From assembly GCA_028285495.1 (NCBI GenBank), contig JANQPB010000002.1:1-62550 (forward strand): a stretch of DNA of 62,550 nt, read 5' to 3'. The notes under the pieces were generated by a model. The model was not told the origin of the DNA. It saw only the letters and a list, made by a program, of their open reading frames with translations, and ran no database searches. This document shows, in pieces, positions 1 through 7,942 of this stretch; the stretch's first letter is position 1, and every line of letters begins with the position of its first letter. The translations under genes and the position numbers were made by a program. This DNA is from Acidimicrobiales bacterium. Lineage in GTDB: Bacteria; Actinomycetota; Acidimicrobiia; Acidimicrobiales; SZUA-35.

Positions 1-555
1 TGCGATCACCCTGAGGCTGTCGCCGTCGACGTCGCTGTCGTTGGCCAACACATCGATCACGATCGGATCGCTGTCCTCGTCGATGTCGCGACGGTCGGCC
101 TCGGCCACGGGCGGGTCGTTGACCGGATTGACGGTGATGAACACGTCGCCGCGATCCGTCTCACCAGTGCCGTCGCCGATGGTGTAGAAGAATCGGTCGT
201 TGCCGTTGAAGTCGGCGTTCGGGGTGTAGGTGAAGCTGTCGCTGCCGTTGAACGACCAGGTTCCGTTGCTTGGATCGCCGGCGGTCTCGATCCTCAAGGG
301 GTCGCCGTCCGGGTCGCTGTCGTTGGCCAGCACGTTGATGACGATCGGCGTGTCCTCGTCGGTGATGACGACGTCGTCGTTGGCGACCGGGGGAGCCAGG
401 GCCTCGACGGACGCAAGGTCGGAACCGGCTCGCAGGCCGAATCCCAGCATCGCCACCAGTGCGCCGAGCGCAACCAGGTAGCCGGTGCGCACAGCGAGTC
501 GTCGCCCGTCGCGCCGGTGCGCCGCCAACCGTCCCAGAGGTCGCTGAGCCGCCAT
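1..555 (-). CDS. Ig/cadherin-like repeat surface protein, N-terminal part (cut by window edge)
   Basis: An open frame of 185 codons starts at an ATG at 555 and runs off the left edge without a stop. The start follows a purine-rich GGGGGACAGAC stretch. Residues 1-30 are an Arg-rich N-region (about 23 residues, at least eight Arg), then comes a hydrophobic core (GYLVALGALVAMLGFGL), which I read as a long-N-region signal peptide or signal anchor. From about residue 56 a repeat appears: APPVANDDVVITDEDTPIVI, VLANDSDPDGDPL, a FTYTPNADFNGNDRFFY stretch, then VNPVNDPPVAEAD and a second VIDVLANDSDVDGDSL. These acidic DxDGD motifs are typical of calcium-binding cadherin-like / tandem-95 repeats of large secreted adhesins. 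The full protein is probably much longer. It is divergent from the SecA-like gene. Confidence 0.85.
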   Translation of the reverse strand, partial: MAAQRPLGRLAAHRRDGRRLAVRTGYLVALGALVAMLGFGLRAGSDLASVEALAPPVANDDVVITDEDTPIVINVLANDSDPDGDPLRIETAGDPSNGTWSFNGSDSFTYTPNADFNGNDRFFYTIGDGTGETDRGDVFITVNPVNDPPVAEADRRDIDEDSDPIVIDVLANDSDVDGDSLRVIA

Positions 556-1203
556 GTCTGTCCCCCAGTCAGGCAGTTGATTGCTCAACGGTCTAGCAGC
601 TTGCCCGTTCGCAGGCGAGCAACCGTCGCCAGGACGGGTCGCCCCCTCGTTCCTCCACTCCGGCTCGAGCCGACGGTTCGTGTGGTCTCGTCGCTGCAGC
701 AGTGGGGCTGGGGGCCGACGTTCCCTGAGGTGGCTCAACCGGAGCGACGGTCCCCGACCGGCCTGGCCCACAGAGCTCGGCCGTCCAACCGCACCGGTGG
801 AGCGCGCGCCCGAGTGTGAACTCGACCAGGCGATCGAGCCGAGAAGGGCCCAAGGCGCCTGGCGGCCTTCCGCCCGATGGTCCCATCGTTCTCGAAGGAC
901 ATGAGGTCGATGACCTGCTCGAGTCAACACACTGGAGATCGACGCCCATATGACCTTCCAGGTGAGGCCCGGGTCCCTTTCTGCGACATCATCGCTCGTC
1001 ATGGACCGTGAATCGCATGAAACGCCGCTCGCTCCGCTTCTGCCTTCGTGCAACCTGTCTGGAAGGGTGCCTCCGACGCGAAGGCGATACCGGGTGAACG
1101 AGGGAATGGGGCAGGTCATTGCGAACTGACCCAGCACAGCCCTCGGCGCTACGATTGCGCCCACTCGAACCACCAACAGATCCTGATATGGAGCGACACC
1201 AAG
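556..1203. other. Divergent intergenic region (no gene seen)
   Basis: This 648-base gap separates the divergent repeat-protein and SecA-like genes. Short open frames occur on both strands but none has a convincing ribosome site or a recognisable product. The first 156 bases before 1204 are open in the frame of the SecA-like gene from an ATG at 1048. That extension is low-complexity and unlike any SecA N-terminus, so I treat it as leader. A TACGAT hexamer at about 1151 is a possible -10 for the plus-strand gene, but I see no well-spaced -35. It must hold promoters in both directions. Confidence 0.5.
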
Positions 1204-4200
1204 GTGACGCCAACAGGCCTGCTGAGCCAGCTTCTCATCCAGATAACGAGCGGACGAGCCGACGCAATAACGACCCGAGTCCGCAAGCTGGAAACCGTCT
1301 ACCAGTACTACTCGGACGACGATTTGCGGAGCGCCATCAATCGGTTCATCGCGGGCGAGGCCGACCAGGTTGCAGAGAAACCCCCAACTCTCCTGCAGCG
1401 CCTCCTTGACTTCTTCCGTCCGACACGGACTCAGGACCGGACGATCCTCGGTGTTGCTCTGGCCTCGGCTGCCTTCCGCAAGGCACCGGCCGACCTGCCC
1501 GGCGAGTCAGTACATCTCTTCGACGGACAAATCGCCGCCGCCTGCTATATGACGGACGGGCGTCACGTCCACATGGACACCGGGGAGGGCAAGACCTACG
1601 CGCTCGTAGCCGCCGCGTTCGCCGCCCTGGGCTCGAGCGAGCGCGTCTACATCATCACTCCGAACGAGATCTTGGCCGAACGTGACGCCAGGCGCACCAA
1701 GCCGTTCTGGGATTGGGTTGGCATCGAGCTAGGCCTCTGCACAGCTGGGTTCGGGACCGCCGCCTCCGACGACCCGTCGTGGTCAGCGCGTGTCGTCTAT
1801 ACCACCAGTAGCGGGCTCTCCAGCAAGTTCGTCAACGACCTGCTGGCCCCTGAGCCACGTGATGCACCGGTGCAGTTCGACACGATCCTCCTCGATGAGA
1901 CCGACGCGATCCTCTTCGACCAACCGGGCGACGGGAGTCGGATCGTCACCGGCCTCGCCACCGATCCGCGGAGCTGGGCAGAGGCCTTTTCCTTCGCCAA
2001 TTCGCTCGACGAGGCCGATGTCGTCGACGACTTCGTCGTCTCGGGCGACGTTGCGCTGAGCGCCGAGGGATGGAGCAAGGTCGCCGACTATGAGGTGCAG
2101 ACGCCGGGTCTCGGGCCGTGGCGTTTCGCCGTCATGGTCGAGAGTGCGTACACCTGCCTGCGTTGTGTGCGGCCGGACATCGACTATCGAGTCGAGGGTC
2201 GGAAGGTCCGCATGATCGACCGACATACCGGTATCGCATCGACGTCCAGGCCAGGTTGGCTGATCGCGCTCAGCACGGCCGCCCACCTCGACACGCTCCC
2301 GGGCCTGGAGGAGATCTACTCGGTGTCGTTCCTCCGACTGCTCAGGCTGTTCAAGGTCGTTGGCGGTGCATCGGGGACGGCGTCGTCGGTCGCCCTTGAC
2401 ATCCTCCTGCTCCTGGGACAACGCGGCCTTCCTGCTGCCGTCAAGCCCAGGACTCCTCGTCAGAGGTTCAGTACCGAGGACCTGGTCTACAAGGAACGTC
2501 AGGCGGCATTCGAAGCAGCGGCTATCGACGCGGTCGACTTGGCGGCGACCAGACCGGTACTCGTCGGCGCACAGAACGCCAGGGACGCCCTCGAGTTCCA
2601 CTCCATCCTGACCGAACACTCCGGTTCGGGGTCAGCCTCCGGTCAGATCCGGATCGACCGGGTGCTGGAGGACGAATGGAGCTCCGACTCGTTCGACCTC
2701 TCTGGCGACGTCGGCCGGATCACGGTCACGACCTACTTCGCGGCGCGGGGCACTGACATCCGCCTGACCGACGAGGCGAAAGCGGCCGGCGGCCTGCATC
2801 TGGTCCTGCTCGGGCGCTCGCGCGAGGGCCGCCTCGACAGACAGTTCATCGGCCGAGCGGGCCGCCAGGGTGATCCTTGGTCCGCCGTCTTCTTCAACTC
2901 GCTGGACATGGACATGATGAAGGTCTTCGCCACCGGGGCCATGAAGCGGGTGATGGACTCGACTCTCCCACCCGACGTACCGATCGATAGCAAGATGGTC
3001 AGCCGCTCCATCGTTCGGGCCCAACGGACCGCCGAACGGCTCCGTCAGCAGCGGGCTGCGGACCAGACGATGATGTCGGAGAACACCGAGCTGTTCCACA
3101 GCATCTACGAGCGGGTGCTCCGGGCGATTCAACGGTTCGACCCGGGCACCGACGGCCAGGAGACGGCGGACTGGCTGGCCACGAACCTCATGGAGGCGCA
3201 GCCTGTTGCGGCAGAGCCCGAGGTCGTGGCCGCCTTTCTGCAGGACGCCATCGGCGATGCGACTGACCTCGAAGCGATCCTGGCCAGCGTTGCGACGTCC
3301 GAAACCCCGAGGGAGACGGCGCGTGAAGAGCTGAAGCGAGCGATGGTCGCAGCGATCTCGGCGCGACAGAACGACATCGACGGTCACGAGGCGTACCACA
3401 GCTCGCTCAGGAGCTACAGCCGAATGCTCGGCGAGGCCCGCCACCGCTGCGGGATAACTCTGGATCCGGAGCTTCAGTCGGATCTTCCCACCGATCGCGT
3501 GTCAATGGAGCGCTTGGCAGCCCAGCTGCGGACACTGCTCGAGCGCGACCGCAAGCAACGAGTCGAGCCCCGAGCTGCGCTCGAGGCCGGCAACGGCTCC
3601 GTTGCGGCCGATGGGGCGTCGGAGACCACCGGACTGGAGCTTGTCTCACCGGGCTCTCCGAGGCTGGTCCCTGCGGCCTCCCCAGAGCTGGTCGAGATGG
3701 CAGCCACCAAGTGGACCTTGACGACCCCCTGTCTTCGGCCAGGTGGCTGCTCTCGGAACGAGCGGTCCGCTCTCGGGGCGCTGCGATGGGAGGCGCACCG
3801 CATTTGGCGTGACACCCAGCGGAAGCGGGATGCGAAGTTCTTCGAGATCGCAGTCAGTGACGCGTCGATCGGAGCGAAGCAGCAGAAGCGAGCGGCCGCC
3901 CTCGAGGCGCTCACCGAGGAGATGCAGCGGGACCTCTTCAGCAACCTGGTCTGGACGACGCTCAGTCTCGACCGCTGGGAGGAGATGGACGAGACCTTCT
4001 ACATCATGGACAACGAGGTGTCGTGGGACGACCCAGTCGTGCGCCGGGGAGAGTGGCGCGCCACCCCAACCCGAAGTCGAGACACGGCCGCGGTGGTGGG
4101 CCAGGTCATCCTGTCGGTGGCCCAGGAGCACCCGGTAGCCGTGCGCGACCACATCACCCGCGTGCTCACGCTCTTCACCCAGACGTCGCCCGTGGCGGCA

Positions 4201-5652
4201 CTCCAGTCGGGACGGGCCTGCGCCGAAGCGATGCGACGATTCCAGGAGGAGGACCTCACGCGAGGTGTGTCCTTCAGCGAGCGTCGTCGCAATCTCCACG
4301 CCATCGCCGACTTCCTGGCCGCAGCGCAGGCGGCGCAGCTGATCCCGGAGACACCGACCCGCCTCGACCACATCAGCTCCCAGGCCAAGCGTGCGACGTT
4401 GGCCTTCAAGTCGGCGAGGCACTTGGACGCACTCCTTGCGCTTCCCGTGCTGGTACTGCTGGTCGCCGTCTCTTCGCTGATCACCATCGACCTGCCCTTG
4501 GCCGAGCCGTCCGGCCTGCCCCTCCTCGTCGTCTGGGCTGGCTTCGTGGCCGCCGTGCACGTGGTCGCCATCCCCCTCGCCGGCTTCGACCATCAGCAGC
4601 GGTCCCACAGGATCGGTCTCATCATGCCGCAGCTGATGGTTCTCTTCTTCGTGCTCGGGCTCAGCCGGGCTCTCGCCGACGACGTGGAGTTCTCGGGTGG
4701 TCTCGTCGTCGGGAGCCTGCTGGCCGCCGTGGCCGCCCACATGCTCTCGAACATCATGAACACGCTCCGGATTCGCATCGGTGTCGACGGTCTAGCCGGC
4801 GCAGCTGCGCTGTTCATGCTCGGCCTTCTCGTCGCGGCGTGGGCAGAGGGCTGGCGATGGGTCGCCGTCCCGGTCGTGGTCGGGGTGCTGGAGGCGATCC
4901 GCTCGATGATCGACCGTCACCGGCTCAGGGTGGTCGGCGGCGCCGTCTCCTCGTTTCACACCGCAGCGACCCCGGTCAAGACTTTCGTCAAGGTTCGGTT
5001 GGGTCCCGCAGCCCACCGCTACGTCGTCGCCCTGGCCGCTGTCGTTGTGTATCTTCGCTGGCCAGGAAACACCATCGACCTCGACGCCCCGGCTCCGCTC
5101 GAAGTCGGGTTCATCTATGGCGGGACGGTCGCGATCATGCTCGGGACCGACATCGGGCGCCGCATGACGCTCGAGTCGGTGGAGGGCATGCTCGCCGAAC
5201 GTCGCCTCTTCCCAGACGGAGCTTCGGACGACCTGGCCAGCGAGGTGCGCAGTGTCCGGCGTCGGGTGATCGGACGCGAGTTGACCATGTTGGCTCTCAC
5301 CCTCGGGGCGGTCTGGTTCCTGGCTGACGGCACCGTCTCGCAACCCATGCAATTGGCGGCGCTGACATCCCTCGGGGTACTGGGGACCACCTTGATCAAG
5401 GACTTCATCGGTTCGGTCTGGTCGTCGGTCGCCGGCTTCTCGTCCCAGACGCTCACACTGGACCATCGACCGCCGGATCTCGACGTCCATGATCGGTCGA
5501 TCGTCGAGCGGGCGGTGGATCGGCTCAGGGGCATGCAAGGGGTCTGGCCGCTTCTCATCGGCGCTTATGTGCTCATCGTCCACCTGCTGGACCTCCTCGG
5601 CGTCATCGAAGCCGTGCGGTGGCTGTGGGGGTGGGTGACCGGGTCGCTCTGA
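1204..5652 (+). CDS. SecA-like ATPase fused to a C-terminal polytopic membrane domain
   Basis: The product has 1482 residues with the GTG start at 1204 (GGAG ten bases upstream); an ATG at 1048 would add 52 residues. Residues about 60-620 follow SecA order: LFDGQIAA and the Walker A TGEGKT (126-131), a DETD Walker B (231-234), a preprotein cross-linking segment with DIDYRVEGRKVRMIDRHTG (about 325) and FKVVGGASGTA (about 383), then NBD2 with RPVLVGAQNARDALEF, TYFAARGTDIRL (510-521) and FIGRAGRQGDP. These correspond to SecA DVDYxV..VDEHTG, YxKLxGMTGTA, MAGRGTDIxL and GRSGRQGDPG. Residues about 620-1070 are soluble and mostly helical, with no SecA zinc tail. From about 1075 to the end I count roughly 10-11 hydrophobic segments. 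Canonical SecA is 800-950 residues and has no membrane domain. No secY or accessory sec gene is near. Function unknown; a membrane-tethered translocation motor is inference. Confidence 0.8.
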   Translation: MTPTGLLSQLLIQITSGRADAITTRVRKLETVYQYYSDDDLRSAINRFIAGEADQVAEKPPTLLQRLLDFFRPTRTQDRTILGVALASAAFRKAPADLPGESVHLFDGQIAAACYMTDGRHVHMDTGEGKTYALVAAAFAALGSSERVYIITPNEILAERDARRTKPFWDWVGIELGLCTAGFGTAASDDPSWSARVVYTTSSGLSSKFVNDLLAPEPRDAPVQFDTILLDETDAILFDQPGDGSRIVTGLATDPRSWAEAFSFANSLDEADVVDDFVVSGDVALSAEGWSKVADYEVQTPGLGPWRFAVMVESAYTCLRCVRPDIDYRVEGRKVRMIDRHTGIASTSRPGWLIALSTAAHLDTLPGLEEIYSVSFLRLLRLFKVVGGASGTASSVALDILLLLGQRGLPAAVKPRTPRQRFSTEDLVYKERQAAFEAAAIDAVDLAATRPVLVGAQNARDALEFHSILTEHSGSGSASGQIRIDRVLEDEWSSDSFDLSGDVGRITVTTYFAARGTDIRLTDEAKAAGGLHLVLLGRSREGRLDRQFIGRAGRQGDPWSAVFFNSLDMDMMKVFATGAMKRVMDSTLPPDVPIDSKMVSRSIVRAQRTAERLRQQRAADQTMMSENTELFHSIYERVLRAIQRFDPGTDGQETADWLATNLMEAQPVAAEPEVVAAFLQDAIGDATDLEAILASVATSETPRETAREELKRAMVAAISARQNDIDGHEAYHSSLRSYSRMLGEARHRCGITLDPELQSDLPTDRVSMERLAAQLRTLLERDRKQRVEPRAALEAGNGSVAADGASETTGLELVSPGSPRLVPAASPELVEMAATKWTLTTPCLRPGGCSRNERSALGALRWEAHRIWRDTQRKRDAKFFEIAVSDASIGAKQQKRAAALEALTEEMQRDLFSNLVWTTLSLDRWEEMDETFYIMDNEVSWDDPVVRRGEWRATPTRSRDTAAVVGQVILSVAQEHPVAVRDHITRVLTLFTQTSPVAALQSGRACAEAMRRFQEEDLTRGVSFSERRRNLHAIADFLAAAQAAQLIPETPTRLDHISSQAKRATLAFKSARHLDALLALPVLVLLVAVSSLITIDLPLAEPSGLPLLVVWAGFVAAVHVVAIPLAGFDHQQRSHRIGLIMPQLMVLFFVLGLSRALADDVEFSGGLVVGSLLAAVAAHMLSNIMNTLRIRIGVDGLAGAAALFMLGLLVAAWAEGWRWVAVPVVVGVLEAIRSMIDRHRLRVVGGAVSSFHTAATPVKTFVKVRLGPAAHRYVVALAAVVVYLRWPGNTIDLDAPAPLEVGFIYGGTVAIMLGTDIGRRMTLESVEGMLAERRLFPDGASDDLASEVRSVRRRVIGRELTMLALTLGAVWFLADGTVSQPMQLAALTSLGVLGTTLIKDFIGSVWSSVAGFSSQTLTLDHRPPDLDVHDRSIVERAVDRLRGMQGVWPLLIGAYVLIVHLLDLLGVIEAVRWLWGWVTGSL

Positions 5653-5728
5653 CGAGCTGGGCCCCTGACCGCATCGAAGGCCGCTTCGTCGGTCAACCGC
5701 CTCGGCCCTGCCCGAACGGGCGGTCGAC

Positions 5729-6394
5729 TCAGGCGGGATCCGCGGCTCCACGTGCGAACATCGCCCGACAGGCCTCGAAGCCCTCGACCCGGACGTCGTC
5801 ATCGGCGCGGGATTCCTCCCAGCGCTGCCTGGTGAGGAGGTACCGGATGTGTTCGGTGCGCACGCCCCGCCGGTTCACGACGCTCGTCCCGTTCGGTTCG
5901 TAGCCGACGGCGAGCGAGACGCGTCGAGATGCGACGTTGTCGACCATGGCACCGCTCGTGATCGCCACGGCCCCGAGGCACTCGAAGCCGAAGTGGACGA
6001 TCGCTCGTCGCATCTCCTTGCCGATCCCCTTGCCCTGGTGGGCCAGGCCGAGCCACGAACCGGTCTCGGCGGTCCGCAACGTGGGGAAGTCGCGCCCGGT
6101 GAGGTTCTGGACGCCGACGACGGCGCCATCGCTGACGACCAGGAACGGGAGGTCCCAGCTCTCGGCGGAGAAGCCGGCCCGACATCCCCACCAGTACTGC
6201 AGCGCACCCCGCTCGAGCTGGGGCGACTCGGTGTCGGTCCACTCGGTGACGAACGGCATGGTCGCAGGGTCGTGAATCCCGTCGAGCACCAACTCCACCA
6301 ACTCGGCGAGGTCCGCATCGGTCGGCGTTCGCAGCTCGAGCGACGGTGTCCGGATCCGGAGCCCGAACAGCGGCCAGTGGTCCGACAGCGCCAT
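5729..6394 (-). CDS. GNAT family N-acetyltransferase
   Basis: The 221-residue product starts at the ATG at 6394 (MALSDHWPLFGLRIRTPSLE). The acetyl-CoA pyrophosphate-binding loop is visible as Q120-G-K-G-I-G125 after a beta strand ending in WLGL. The C-terminal part has the usual N-x-x-S-x-R-V-x-x-x-x-G-Y helix-strand pattern (MVDNVASRRVSLAVGYEPNG), as in RimJ/RimL-like acetyltransferases. The N-terminal TPSLELRTPTDADLAEL strand and helix also fit that group. The substrate cannot be told. It is convergent with the SecA-like gene and divergent from the next flavoprotein. The frame stays open far upstream, but that extension runs antisense through the flavoprotein gene and lacks GNAT features. 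Confidence 0.85.
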   Translation of the reverse strand: MALSDHWPLFGLRIRTPSLELRTPTDADLAELVELVLDGIHDPATMPFVTEWTDTESPQLERGALQYWWGCRAGFSAESWDLPFLVVSDGAVVGVQNLTGRDFPTLRTAETGSWLGLAHQGKGIGKEMRRAIVHFGFECLGAVAITSGAMVDNVASRRVSLAVGYEPNGTSVVNRRGVRTEHIRYLLTRQRWEESRADDDVRVEGFEACRAMFARGAADPA

Positions 6395-6525
6395 GGGTTC
6401 AGTGTGACCGAGGCCGGTCGCCGCCGCGGCCGCTTTCGGCCGCCGCCTCTCGGCTCTCGGTCGGGGAGGCCGGGTAACCGTCCGCCGGGCAGCGGCGCAT
6501 CGCCACCATGCCCGCTCCATGCTGG

Positions 6526-6540
6526 GAATGATTCTCGTTC
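6526..6540. promoter_or_regulatory. Fur/Zur-type box 1
   Basis: GAATGATTCTCGTTC reads as inverted arms GAATGA and TCGTTC around three bases. It lies 47 bases before the GTG start of the flavoprotein gene and is the reverse complement, with two changes, of the box at 40118. A Fur-family repressor (Fur or Zur) is the likely binder. Confidence 0.65.
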
Positions 6541-6587
6541 GCGATAGACTCCACCGGTCGATGTCTGCGTCAACCGGAGGAGCCTGC

Positions 6588-7718
6588 GTGGCCGACTCGG
6601 CAACCACCTCACGTTTCCACGACGTGGTGATCGTCGGTGCCGGCGCAGCCGGGGTCGGCGTCGCCGTGACACTCAGACACGCCGGGATCGATGACCTGGT
6701 GCTGCTCGATCGCCGTGGGGTCGGGGCATCGTTCGCTGCGTGGCCCGAGGAGACCCGCTTCATCACGCCATCGTTCCCGACGAACTCCATCGGCATGCTC
6801 GACCTGAACTCGGTCGCCATCGGCACGTCGCCAGCCGCCACCCTCGGGGTGGAGCACCCGACCGGCCGGGAGTACGCATCGTACCTGCGTCGGCTGGCGC
6901 AGTTCTTCGAGCTCCCCATCGCCTTGGGGGCCGAGGTGCTGGACGCAACCAGCATCGACGGAGGGTTCCGTCTCCGACTGCCCGAGGGAAACCTGCGGGC
7001 CAAGCACGTGATCTGGGCGGCCGGCGAGTTCCAGTACCCGCGACTCGGCGGCATGCCCGGTTCCGAGCACTGCGTTCACACCGCAACGATCGAGCGGTAC
7101 GAGGATGTCGACGGTGACGACCTCATCGTCATCGGTGGCTACGAGAGCGGCGTCGATGCGGCGTACCACCTCGCGACGGGTGGCAAGCGGGTGCGCCTGT
7201 TCGACCGCGGCCGTCCCTGGCGGAGCGAGACGTCCGACCCGAGTGTCGCCCTCTCGACCTACTCGGCCGAGCGCATGCGCGACGATCGCTTCGTCGACCG
7301 GGTGGCGCTCCACCCGAACACGGCGATCGCCTCGGTGCACCCGGCCGACGACGGGTATGTGGTGACGGCGGTCGGCGGCGAGCGGTTCGAGACGCAGGTC
7401 TCCCCGCTGTTCGCCGGCGGGTTCGAGGGAAGCCACGGCACGGTGGCCGAGCTCTTCGAGCGCCGCGACGACGGCTTCCCGCTGCTGAGCGAGCACGACG
7501 AGTCGACGATCACCCCCGGCCTCTTCCTCTGCGGGCCGGCGGTCCGTCACGGCAACCAGTCCTTCTGCTTCATCTACAAGTACCGGCAGCGGTTCGCCGT
7601 CGTCGCCAAGGCGATCGCCACCTCGCTCGGTCTGCCGGCGGAGGCGCTCGAGATCTACCGGACGTGGGGCATGTACCTCGACGACCTGAGTTGTTGCGGG
7701 CAGGAGTGCGTCTGTTGA
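6588..7718 (+). CDS. FAD/NAD(P)-binding oxidoreductase with Cys-rich C-terminus
   Basis: The 376-residue product starts at the GTG at 6588, preceded by GGAGG with a 7-base gap; an ATG at 6561 has no ribosome site. It opens with a Rossmann FAD motif, VVIVGAGAAGVG (residues 13-24), ending in an acidic residue (LLDRR). A second dinucleotide site is DDLIVIGGYESGVDAAYHL. The layout resembles flavin monooxygenase or thioredoxin-reductase-like enzymes. I see no CxxC redox pair in the body, but the last residues are SCCGQECVC, a dense Cys tail that could bind metal. A Fur/Zur-type box lies just upstream, suggesting a role under metal limitation, perhaps ferric or metallophore reduction (inference). 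The stop overlaps the next start. Confidence 0.8.
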   Translation: MADSATTSRFHDVVIVGAGAAGVGVAVTLRHAGIDDLVLLDRRGVGASFAAWPEETRFITPSFPTNSIGMLDLNSVAIGTSPAATLGVEHPTGREYASYLRRLAQFFELPIALGAEVLDATSIDGGFRLRLPEGNLRAKHVIWAAGEFQYPRLGGMPGSEHCVHTATIERYEDVDGDDLIVIGGYESGVDAAYHLATGGKRVRLFDRGRPWRSETSDPSVALSTYSAERMRDDRFVDRVALHPNTAIASVHPADDGYVVTAVGGERFETQVSPLFAGGFEGSHGTVAELFERRDDGFPLLSEHDESTITPGLFLCGPAVRHGNQSFCFIYKYRQRFAVVAKAIATSLGLPAEALEIYRTWGMYLDDLSCCGQECVC

Positions 7719-7936
7719 CCGGCGGCAACTCGGTCGGTGAGGCGCCAGACGCCGTCCGGGTCCGGTTCGCCAGGACGCTCCGCCTCGACTGGCTCGGGCA
7801 GACCGTTGCCAGCGTCTGCTGGATCCTCAGCGTGCTCGCCGACGGGGTCGGCTCGACCGGCGACTGGCTGCAGCTGCTCGCCGGCACCTCGTGGTTGATG
7901 GCCAACGTCGCCTCGCTGGTCACGAGCGGCGACTGA
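7715..7936 (+). CDS. Small two-helix membrane protein
   Basis: A 73-residue protein is predicted from a TTG at 7715 that overlaps the stop of the flavoprotein gene (TTGA). A CAGGAG site lies 8 bases upstream, inside the end of that gene, so translation is probably coupled. Residues about 26-44 (LGQTVASVCWILSVLADGV) and 51-69 (LLAGTSWLMANVASLVTS) are hydrophobic and could form two membrane helices joined by a short loop. I do not recognise a family. The shared Fur/Zur-type box upstream suggests it works with the flavoprotein. The stop lies 6 bases before the convergent ABC operon ends. Confidence 0.6.
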   Translation: MTGGNSVGEAPDAVRVRFARTLRLDWLGQTVASVCWILSVLADGVGSTGDWLQLLAGTSWLMANVASLVTSGD

Positions 7937-7942
7937 CGGGTC

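Noticed and set aside
593..949. Short open frames on both strands between the first two genes
   Set aside because: No ribosome site, no recognisable product, and they overlap each other; the region is better read as a control region.
1048..1203. ATG at 1048 as start of the SecA-like gene
   Set aside because: The 52 extra residues resemble no SecA N-terminus and have no ribosome site; the GTG at 1204 has GGAG upstream. Not fully excluded.
5705..5725. GCCCG-AA-CGGGC hairpin between convergent genes as a terminator
   Set aside because: The stem is short, no T-run follows, and such hairpins are common by chance here.
6395..7054. N-terminal extension of the GNAT gene to 441 residues
   Set aside because: The extension is antisense to the flavoprotein gene and Ser/Arg/Pro-rich; GNAT homology begins at the ATG at 6394.
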